A stretch of 6,021 nt of DNA from Phototrophicales bacterium (GTDB lineage: Bacteria > Chloroflexota > Anaerolineae > Aggregatilineales > Phototrophicaceae). Both the position numbers and the translations under genes were made by a program. The stretch lies in NCBI GenBank assembly GCA_002794515.1, contig PGTJ01000166.1, forward strand, positions 1-6,021, read 5' to 3'. Within the stretch, counting starts at the first letter, position 1. Each line of letters starts with the position of its first letter. Below are positions 1 through 5,322 of this stretch, one piece after another. The notes below the pieces were generated by a model that was not told where the DNA came from, made no database searches, and worked only from the letters and a program-made list of their open reading frames with translations.

Positions 1-44
1 GGATAATGTTGTTACTTGCTTGATTAATATCATGGGATAGATGT

Positions 45-1226
45 ATGAATGCAGAACAAATTCCCCTGTTGCAAGATGAACTACACACCTACCAACTTCA
101 CCAACAAGTGTTACGGATTGCAGGCTATGCAATTATCACCTTTAATCGTCATGGCATTTTAATTTATGCCAGTGATACATTACCGCAGATCATCGGATAC
201 ACCTTAGATGACATCATCGGGCGACATTATGATGATTTATTGAATATTTTTGTGCCTAATGGCTATACCCCGCATTACAACGATTTTGAAGATGAATTTT
301 TGGCGCAACAAGTTTTGCCCCACGTCATTATCACCAAAAATGGCGAAAAGAAATGGATTGAATATCAGATTATCCCATACCATGAAGATGATTACATCCA
401 TGCGCTCATCCAAGATGTCACATCACGCTGTTTGGCAGAGCAAGCCATTGAACAACAAATCCAAGAGAGCGCCCGACAATATCAAGAAATACAAAATTTA
501 TTCGAGAAAGTGAACCGTTTAGAGCAACTGAAAAGTGATATGATCCGCATGGCGGCGCACGATTTGCGCGCACCATTGGCGGTATTTGTCACCCATTTGG
601 ATGTGCTATCTCTCGAACTTGCCGATGAAAACACCGTTATCGACAAGCGTGTACTATCTGAACGACTAGACGACTTGCGAAATGCCACCAAGCGCATGAA
701 GCGCATCATCGAAGACATTTTATCGTTAGAACGCATTGAACAAAATGCCCACCATGCCGAATATACCCCCATCGAAATCGCCCCCATCGTACAAGGACTT
801 TTCCGCGACTACCAACCCCAAGCCAAGAGCAAATCACTCGATTTTAACCTCAAATGCCTGCCCAAACCAGTATTTATTTTGGGTGATATCGCCCAACTGC
901 GCGAGGCAATTGCCAACCTCATCAGCAATGCTATCAAATATACACCCGAAGGAGGGCATGTGGATATATGGATGGATGTTAAAAACGATTGTGTGCATTT
1001 TGAGGTGATCGATAGCGGTTATGGCATCCCCAAAGATAAACAAGCCAGCTTGTTCCAGCCATTTTATCGGGCAAAATCGAAAGCCACACGCCATATCGAA
1101 GGGACGGGCTTGGGCTTATATCTGGTCAAAAATGTGATAGAACGGCATCGTGGCAGGCTGATCTTCAAGAGTGTTGAGGGAAAAGGGAGTCATTTTGGAT
1201 TTGAAATCCCCCTCATTCAGCAATGA
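45..1226 (+). CDS. Soluble PAS-domain sensor histidine kinase
   Basis: This 393-residue protein autophosphorylates a His and should pass the phosphate to a response regulator. One PAS/PAC sensor domain covers about residues 20-130 (GYTLDDIIG at 51-59; PAC-like end LIQDVTSR at 121-128). A Gln/Glu-rich coiled coil follows at about 130-165. The HisKA dimerisation domain has its H-box at MAAHDLRAPL, phospho-acceptor His172. The HATPase_c domain shows an N-box (NLISNAIKYT, Asn295), G1 (DSGYG, 323-327), F-box (LFQPFYR, 336-342) and G2 (GTGLGL, 353-358). All catalytic boxes are intact. There is no signal peptide or membrane helix, so it should sense a cytoplasmic cue; the PAS ligand cannot be read. 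The ATG at 45 is the only ATG after the in-frame stop at 21-23, with a weak purine-rich stretch (GGGATAG) upstream. No response regulator is in the window, so it may be an orphan or its partner may lie to the left. Confidence 0.95.
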   Translation: MNAEQIPLLQDELHTYQLHQQVLRIAGYAIITFNRHGILIYASDTLPQIIGYTLDDIIGRHYDDLLNIFVPNGYTPHYNDFEDEFLAQQVLPHVIITKNGEKKWIEYQIIPYHEDDYIHALIQDVTSRCLAEQAIEQQIQESARQYQEIQNLFEKVNRLEQLKSDMIRMAAHDLRAPLAVFVTHLDVLSLELADENTVIDKRVLSERLDDLRNATKRMKRIIEDILSLERIEQNAHHAEYTPIEIAPIVQGLFRDYQPQAKSKSLDFNLKCLPKPVFILGDIAQLREAIANLISNAIKYTPEGGHVDIWMDVKNDCVHFEVIDSGYGIPKDKQASLFQPFYRAKSKATRHIEGTGLGLYLVKNVIERHRGRLIFKSVEGKGSHFGFEIPLIQQ

Positions 1227-1236
1227 ATGCTGATTA

Positions 1237-1258
1237 GCAGAGGGACAAACCCCTCTGC
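1237..1258. terminator. Hairpin between convergent genes, likely bidirectional terminator
   Basis: GCAGAGGG (1237-1244) and CCCTCTGC (1251-1258) form a perfect 8-bp GC-rich stem with a 6-base loop. It lies 10 bases past the histidine kinase stop and 9 bases past the OsmC stop on the other strand, the classic place for a shared terminator of converging genes. No T-tract follows on either strand, so it may act as a weak intrinsic terminator, or as a transcript-end stabiliser with termination helped by Rho. Confidence 0.6.
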
Positions 1259-1267
1259 GATGATGAC

Positions 1268-1690
1268 TTATCCTTCTAACACAGGCTCAACGAAGAAGAC
1301 CGGGTTCGCCAACACACGACGCACAGGGCATTTATGCGAGATTTCTTTGAGCCGTGCCAATTGTTCAGCATCTAAATCACCAAAAAACTGAATGTTCTCA
1401 GTGATTTCATGCACAAATGGCGCATCACCCGAATAATTGGCATATTCTTTGCCATTAAACCGTTGCAGGCTCAGCGTAACCTCGACCCGCTCTAATGCCC
1501 ATCCTTTGCGATTGGCATACATTTTGGCGGTCATCGCCATACACGACCCCAACGCGCCCAATAACACCTCTTCGGGTGTAGAGGCGGTATCGCCACCACC
1601 TTCATTGGGCGAATCAGAATGAAAAAGATGATGTCGGGCAGAAATGGTCGTGCGATAATTATTATCCAGAACAACTTGTACTTTATCCAT
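1268..1690 (-). CDS. OsmC-family protein (OsmC/YhfA-like)
   Basis: This 140-residue protein has the normal length for the OsmC/Ohr superfamily. Those are small cytoplasmic dimers that often reduce organic hydroperoxides using a reactive Cys pair. Both cysteines are present: Cys50 in the helix LLGALGSCMAMTA, and Cys121 in HKCPVRRVLANP. The segment GGGDTASTPEEVLLGALGSC matches the family's typical entry to the central helix. The KCPV context at the second Cys looks more like the general OsmC/YhfA branch than true Ohr, so peroxidase activity is plausible but not shown. The ATG at 1690 has an AAAGGA ribosome binding site at 1700-1705, 9 bases away. It is the last gene of the leftward run, 76 bases after the SDR gene, and converges on the histidine kinase. 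Confidence 0.92.
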   Translation of the reverse strand: MDKVQVVLDNNYRTTISARHHLFHSDSPNEGGGDTASTPEEVLLGALGSCMAMTAKMYANRKGWALERVEVTLSLQRFNGKEYANYSGDAPFVHEITENIQFFGDLDAEQLARLKEISHKCPVRRVLANPVFFVEPVLEG

Positions 1691-1766
1691 CAGGATTTAT
1701 CCTTTTATATCAATGCCGTTATAACATATAGACGGGTGCATAACGAACATGCTTACATGACATTCG
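1691..1766 (-). promoter_or_regulatory. SDR-OsmC intergenic spacer with possible internal promoter
   Basis: This is the largest gap within the leftward run. Reading leftward, it holds TATAAC (1723-1718), a good -10 match inside the 8-bp palindrome GTTATAAC (1725-1718). The -35 partner is poor (TCGTTA, 1746-1741, 17-base spacing). OsmC could therefore have its own promoter as well as read-through from upstream. The call rests on the -10 match alone. Confidence 0.25.
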
Positions 1767-1771
1767 TCATG
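1756..1771. repeat. Short perfect inverted repeat over the SDR stop codon
   Basis: CATGAC (1756-1761) and GTCATG (1766-1771) are perfect 6-bp arms around a 4-base loop. The SDR stop codon (1767-1769) lies in one arm. No T-run follows, so a terminator is doubtful; an operator dyad or chance are alternatives. A related TGAC...GTCA dyad lies over the stop of the preceding gene (2492-2505). Confidence 0.35.
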
Positions 1772-2468
1772 ACCATGCGCTCATCTCGATATTTGCCCCC
1801 GTCATGGCGGGATTGGTGGCTAAAAAGACCATCAAATCCGCAATTTGCGCCGGGCTGACCCAATTATTCGGGTCGGCACTGGGCATAGAAGCCCGATTTT
1901 GCGGTGTATCGATAATACTCGGCGAGACACCATTCACACGAATCCCATATTCTTTTAGTTCCAGCGCCATGCTCTCCATAATGCGCGTGGCGGCGGCTTT
2001 GCTGGCGACATACGCCGCCTGATTTTTTGCCCCTTTGCCCCCAGACCGCGCCAGCATGATGCTGATGCTCCCTTTTGCGCCCTGCCCGATCATGTGTTTG
2101 GCAACTTTACCCGCCAATAAATAGACAATACGCGCATTCAGGGTCATCATGCGGTCGAATACATCGACATTGCCCGCATGAACAGGGTCGCCCATCGCAA
2201 ATCCGCCAACAGTATGCACCAATCCATCGAGCATACCAATTTGGGATAATAAATCATCAATCGCGTGTGCATCCCCTAAATCGGCAACAAATGGGCGAAA
2301 ACGGGCGACATCTCCGCCTAAATCGGCGATGAGCGCGTGGAGTGCATCCATGTTCATATCGACTAAGGCTAAATTTGCGCCTGCGCGGGCAAAGGCATGA
2401 GCGACAGCACGCCCCACATTGCCACTCGCCCCTGTGATGAGATATGTTTTATCGGTGAGGATGGTCAT
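1767..2468 (-). CDS. Short-chain dehydrogenase/reductase (SDR), NAD(P)-dependent
   Basis: From the ATG at 2468 this is a 233-residue Rossmann-fold oxidoreductase, close to the usual 240-250 of classical SDRs. The cofactor motif is TGASGNVG (12-19), followed by a diagnostic Asp37 (ALVDMNM) that usually favours NAD(H). Active-site Asn111 (TLNAR) and the YxxxK pair Tyr153/Lys157 (YVASK) are present. The usual catalytic Ser, 13 residues before the Tyr, is Ala140 (IMLARSGG). NNAG is replaced by HTVGG (85-89). The C-terminal half has PSIIDTPQNR (183-192). From memory, this combination fits an SDR subfamily with GARA at the Ser position and PSIIDTPQNR after it; its substrate is not known to me. The start at 2468 is preferred over the in-frame ATG at 2489 because AGGAG lies 8 bases before it. 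It begins 34 bases after the LysM gene. Confidence 0.92.
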   Translation of the reverse strand: MTILTDKTYLITGASGNVGRAVAHAFARAGANLALVDMNMDALHALIADLGGDVARFRPFVADLGDAHAIDDLLSQIGMLDGLVHTVGGFAMGDPVHAGNVDVFDRMMTLNARIVYLLAGKVAKHMIGQGAKGSISIMLARSGGKGAKNQAAYVASKAAATRIMESMALELKEYGIRVNGVSPSIIDTPQNRASMPSADPNNWVSPAQIADLMVFLATNPAMTGANIEMSAWS

Positions 2469-2476
2469 GAAATTTA

Positions 2477-2481
2477 CTCCT
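2477..2481 (-). promoter_or_regulatory. Ribosome binding site that sets the SDR start
   Basis: AGGAG on the minus strand lies 8 bases before the ATG at 2468. The longer in-frame start at 2489 would place this site inside the coding region and has no such motif before it, so the shorter start is preferred. Confidence 0.7.
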
Positions 2482-2491
2482 ATATACAAAT

Positions 2492-2505
2492 TGACAAATC
2501 CGTCA
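2492..2505. repeat. TGAC/GTCA inverted repeat over the LysM-gene stop codon
   Basis: TGAC (2492-2495) and GTCA (2502-2505) flank a 6-base spacer. The LysM-gene stop codon (2503-2505) lies in the right arm. The arms are only 4 bp, so alone this is weak. It is listed because the next gene junction (1756-1771) carries a longer version with the same TGAC/GTCA core. Confidence 0.25.
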
Positions 2506-2817
2506 TGGGCTGGGGGTTAATTGTGGCGGGACATATAACGCCTGTCCGCGATTTAAGCGATTGGGGTTAGCGAGGCAATTAGCTTGTGTGAGTTCGGCTA
2601 CGGTGGTATTGAAGCGTCTGGCGATTTTGGTCAGGTTATCGTTGTTGACCACCGTATACAATTGCCAATCGGTACGGGGCGAACAGGCGGTCAATGTCGC
2701 CCCACGCACCTCCCATGTCGGAATACCACCATTACGATTATCTTGTGGGGCATCACTTTCGAGTGTACATGACCCACAACACAGCAGACAACAGGCGAAC
2801 AACAACCAACGATGCAT
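2503..2817 (-). CDS. Small LysM-domain lipoprotein
   Basis: This 104-residue secreted protein likely binds peptidoglycan or related N-acetylglucosamine polymers. The N-terminus MHRWLLFACCLLCCGSC is a short signal peptide with Cys17 as the probable lipidated residue; Gly-Ser before it fits a lipobox, though Cys at -3 is unusual. A polar linker (about 18-50) leads to one LysM repeat at 53-98: LYTVVNNDNLTKIARRFNTTVAEL, then NPNRLNRGQALYVPP. Two more cysteines (45 and 81) could form a disulfide. The gene lies directly behind the kinase. The ATG at 2817 is 4 bases past the kinase stop, while an in-frame GTG at 2829 would add four residues (MPKF) and overlap the kinase by 8 bases. Neither has a clear ribosome binding site, which suggests translational coupling. 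LysM assignment is firm; partnership with the kinase is inferred. Confidence 0.9.
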   Translation of the reverse strand: MHRWLLFACCLLCCGSCTLESDAPQDNRNGGIPTWEVRGATLTACSPRTDWQLYTVVNNDNLTKIARRFNTTVAELTQANCLANPNRLNRGQALYVPPQLTPSP

Positions 2818-2821
2818 AAAT

Positions 2822-4489
2822 TTAGGCACTCACTTTGACGCGCAACGAATCGAGAATCGCCTGTAGACGGCTGACATATAAATTACCAGTGAGGTCGGCG
2901 GTATACATCTCAATGATGACCAATTGCGAGCCACGCGGGATATAAAACACATCCAATTGACCGGGGTATGCCATATCTAAATTGCGCGGTGCCACGATTG
3001 GCGCTTGGTCATCGACTTTGAATAGACGATAGCTTTTGCGGATTGTGCCATCTTCGGCGGGACTGCTCTCATCTAAAAAGCGGATGCCGGGTTTATTGGC
3101 AAAATTTTCTGTGGCATGGGCATCCGCTACATCGGCTAATGGATTCGTGCCGAGCGCATTATTCATCACTGTGAGTTCGATGAACACGGTCTTATTTTCG
3201 TCATGCCATGCGTGAATCGTCTGTCCACCTGTGGATAAATCGACAAAATTGAAGGGAATGGTATCTTGTGGGATGAATTCATCGAGCATGGAAATAGAAT
3301 AACTCGGTTGTTCTATCACCGTAGCACGTGGGAAAGCAGTTGGGATGACATTGGCGGGGGGTGCGGGACGATTTGCGCTCGTCAACACCACAACAACACC
3401 AATCACGATTAGGGCAATTATCACCACCGCGCCGATGAGCAATGGCGCGATATTCCGTTTTTGCACCTGCCCTGTTTGATGTGTTGGATATTGTGGCGAA
3501 TACGTTGGATGCGGCGTAGGTGATGGTTGGTATGGCGCATTAATTGCTGGATAAGGTGAGTTGCTGGTCATTGGCAATTGTGTTGGGATGGGTGTGGTGA
3601 CATTACCCCCAACAGGAATATAATTTTGCGGGGGCATCGACATTTGGAATGACACCCCATGTACAGCATTGGCAAAGGCTTGTGCCAATTCACCCGCCGA
3701 GCTAAAGCGATATTCGGGTTGTTTGGCGGTGGCTTTTTGGATGACATCATCTATCACTTGTGGAATATCAGGACGAATTTGGCGCAATGAAGGCATCGGC
3801 TCTTGGATTTGTTTGAGCAACACCGCCATTGGTGTTTCGGCTTGATAGGGACCACGCCCCGTCATCCACTCGAATAACACAATCCCCATTGAATAAATAT
3901 CCGAACGTCCATCAACTGGCAAGCCATTGGCTTGTTCTGGAGACATATAAGCAGGCGTGCCGATAATCATACTGCCTGTGAGGTCACTGCCCAACACACG
4001 GGCGATGCCAAAGTCGGTCAGATACGCATTGCCATTTTCATCCAACATGATATTGCCCGGCTTAAGGTCACGATGGATGATCCCTTGTTGATGGGCATAA
4101 TCCAACGCCTGCGCCACCTGACGGAGAGGCTTTTCGATGTCTTCAATACGCACCTGTCCACGCCGAATGCGTTGTTCTAAACTGCCACCACCCAAATAAC
4201 GCATGGCAATATACGGCAAGCCATCATCTTGCCCATAATCGTAAATTGGCAAAATATGTGGATGCTCAAGGTGCGAAATCACATCGACTTCACGTTCAAA
4301 ACGGTCATAAAAGCCGGGGTCATGTAACATTTGACGTGGCAACACTTTTATCGCCACGATACGATTCATGGACCGTTGACGGGCTTTATATACGGTTGCC
4401 ATGCCACCGCGCCCGATTTCTTCGACAATCTCGTACTGTCCGAGTGTTTTGCCAATTAAATCATCTTTGGAGTTTCTTGGAGTCGCCAT
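2822..4489 (-). CDS. PknB-type membrane Ser/Thr protein kinase with non-PASTA ectodomain
   Basis: This 555-residue eukaryotic-like kinase phosphorylates Ser/Thr on cytoplasmic targets. The kinase domain (about 19-272) is complete: Gly loop GRGGMATVY (26-34), Lys48 in VAIKVLP, helix-C Glu67, HRDLKPGN (139-146, catalytic Asp141), DFG (159-161), activation segment with T171, S173 and T178, then GTPAYMSPEQ (177-186) and Asp197 in DGRSDIYSMG. A Pro/Thr/Tyr/Gln-rich tether (about 284-345) leads to one membrane helix (about 347-369). The outer region of about 185 residues starts with a Pro/Ala linker and ends in a globular part (about 396-553) with no PASTA, LysM or other repeat that I recognise. 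The ATG at 4489 has GGAG (4496-4499) 6 bases upstream. It is the first gene of the leftward run, and its stop lies against the LysM lipoprotein gene. Kinase activity is well supported; the signal sensed is unknown. Confidence 0.96.
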   Translation of the reverse strand: MATPRNSKDDLIGKTLGQYEIVEEIGRGGMATVYKARQRSMNRIVAIKVLPRQMLHDPGFYDRFEREVDVISHLEHPHILPIYDYGQDDGLPYIAMRYLGGGSLEQRIRRGQVRIEDIEKPLRQVAQALDYAHQQGIIHRDLKPGNIMLDENGNAYLTDFGIARVLGSDLTGSMIIGTPAYMSPEQANGLPVDGRSDIYSMGIVLFEWMTGRGPYQAETPMAVLLKQIQEPMPSLRQIRPDIPQVIDDVIQKATAKQPEYRFSSAGELAQAFANAVHGVSFQMSMPPQNYIPVGGNVTTPIPTQLPMTSNSPYPAINAPYQPSPTPHPTYSPQYPTHQTGQVQKRNIAPLLIGAVVIIALIVIGVVVVLTSANRPAPPANVIPTAFPRATVIEQPSYSISMLDEFIPQDTIPFNFVDLSTGGQTIHAWHDENKTVFIELTVMNNALGTNPLADVADAHATENFANKPGIRFLDESSPAEDGTIRKSYRLFKVDDQAPIVAPRNLDMAYPGQLDVFYIPRGSQLVIIEMYTADLTGNLYVSRLQAILDSLRVKVSA

Positions 4490-4526
4490 TCATTGCTCCG
4501 CTATAGGTTGATTGTTGTTTTTACCT

Positions 4527-4532
4527 TATAAT
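4527..4532 (+). promoter_or_regulatory. Perfect -10 box (TATAAT) facing the MBL-fold gene
   Basis: TATAAT on the plus strand would start a leader of about 60 bases before the ATG at 4598. No good -35 lies 16-18 bases upstream; the TTG-rich stretch at 4508-4517 is too close. An activator may be needed, or the motif may be AT-rich chance. It shares two bases with the opposing kinase -10 box. Confidence 0.35.
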
Positions 4533-4559
4533 TATCATCCATTGCACATTTTCAAGCAA
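4531..4559 (-). promoter_or_regulatory. Sigma70-type promoter of the kinase-LysM(-SDR-OsmC) run
   Basis: On the minus strand TTGCTT (4559-4554) and GATAAT (4536-4531) match the -35 and -10 consensus at 4/6 and 5/6, with the optimal 17-base spacing. Transcription would start near 4524 and give a leader of about 35 bases before the kinase ATG at 4489. This is the best promoter in the window and is placed correctly for a leftward operon. Confidence 0.6.
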
Positions 4560-4597
4560 GTGAGAGGGATAAAAATAGGTCAGCAAACGGCTTGCTT
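4554..4597 (+). repeat. Inverted repeat in the leader of the MBL-fold gene
   Basis: AAGCAAG (4554-4560) and CTTGCTT (4591-4597) are perfect 7-bp complements; the second copy directly abuts the ATG at 4598. The right copy can instead pair with AGCAA (4582-4586), making TTGCT (4592-4596) the arm of a small 5-bp hairpin with a 5-base loop. The two pairings exclude each other, and both would occlude the start region. The left copy also contains the kinase promoter's -35 box. A DNA operator or an RNA fold are possible readings, as is chance. Confidence 0.35.
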
Positions 4598-5317
4598 ATG
4601 ACAGAATTCAAAAAAATCAGCGAACATGTGTGGATTTATCCACCCGATAAAAACACTTTTCAACCCGTGATAGGGGCGGTCATCACCGCTACGCAAACCG
4701 TGTTAATCGATGCGGGCAATTGTCATCATCATGCGCGAGCGGTCATATCGGCATTAGGGCGACTGAATGCCCCGCCCATCAGCCATGTGGTCTATACACA
4801 TCATCACTGGGATCATATTTTTGGTGGGCAAATTTATCATGTCCCGATTGTCGCCCATATGGTGTGCGAATTTCGGGTGATTGAGTATGCCAAAAACCCA
4901 TGGAGTCATGCACATGTAGAGCGCGTCATCCACGAAATACCCGCCCTTGCGCCCAGCTTCAGCGCCCTGCGTGACTTGATGCGTGATGATTGGGCGAATT
5001 TTAAGATCGTCTTCCCGTCTATCGTCATCCGTAAAAAAGCCGATTTCTTCCCGTTGGATGGTGTGACCTTATTGATTGAACATATCGGAGGCGCACATGC
5101 CGATGACTCGACATTGGTGACGGTGGTCGAAGATAACCTGATGTTCATGGCAGATTGTTTTTATCCGCCACCCGCGCACATCGCCAAACCAGAAGACAAG
5201 CCCGATGTAGCGATGGTACGCAGGTTATTAGACCGAAATCATGCCATTTACATTGATGGTCACGGCGGGGCATTCAGCGCCTCATTTTGGCGCACATGGG
5301 CAGATATGCAAGGATAA
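4598..5317 (+). CDS. Metallo-beta-lactamase-fold hydrolase
   Basis: From the ATG at 4598 this is a 239-residue metal-dependent hydrolase of the MBL/glyoxalase II superfamily. The metal ligands are all in place: HHHWDH gives His68, His70, Asp72 and His73; GGAHADD gives His167; MADCF gives Asp186; and DGHGG gives His222. An early Asp (LIDAGN) matches the usual structural position. Asp186 as a bridging residue fits the two-metal glyoxalase II/lactonase-type enzymes rather than the classical B1 lactamases, which have Cys at the third zinc-2 ligand. There is no signal peptide, so it should be cytoplasmic; the substrate cannot be read. A TTG two codons upstream (4592) is in frame, but ATG is favoured; neither has a convincing ribosome binding site. 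It diverges from the kinase operon and ends 5 bases from the P450 gene. Confidence 0.92.
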   Translation: MTEFKKISEHVWIYPPDKNTFQPVIGAVITATQTVLIDAGNCHHHARAVISALGRLNAPPISHVVYTHHHWDHIFGGQIYHVPIVAHMVCEFRVIEYAKNPWSHAHVERVIHEIPALAPSFSALRDLMRDDWANFKIVFPSIVIRKKADFFPLDGVTLLIEHIGGAHADDSTLVTVVEDNLMFMADCFYPPPAHIAKPEDKPDVAMVRRLLDRNHAIYIDGHGGAFSASFWRTWADMQG

Positions 5318-5322
5318 CGCGC

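Noticed and set aside
1..44. Promoter for the histidine kinase
   Set aside because: TTGCTT at 16-21 could be a -35, but no -10 match lies 16-18 bases later before the start codon, and the region is cut by the window edge.
1229..1240. Small hairpin TGCT-GATT-AGCA beside the terminator stem
   Set aside because: Only 4 bp, and it overlaps the left arm of the stronger 8-bp stem. An antiterminator role would be over-reading.
2469..2489. Longer SDR start (ATG at 2489), adding MYIGVNF
   Set aside because: The AGGAG site at 2477-2481 would be inside the gene, and SDRs normally start just before the first beta strand, as the ATG at 2468 does.
2561..2866. Open frames of 60-100 codons on the plus strand opposite the LysM and kinase genes
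   Set aside because: They lie opposite confidently assigned genes and show no recognisable domain; they are shadows of the real frames. The same applies to the other antisense frames in the window.
3370..3660. Low-complexity stretch in the kinase gene as a possible repeat element
   Set aside because: It encodes the Pro/Thr/Tyr/Gln-rich tether and membrane helix of the kinase in a continuous frame; no DNA-level repeat unit is visible.
4592..4597. TTG start for the MBL-fold gene, two codons earlier
   Set aside because: ATG two codons later is the more common start and no ribosome binding site favours TTG; the difference is two residues.
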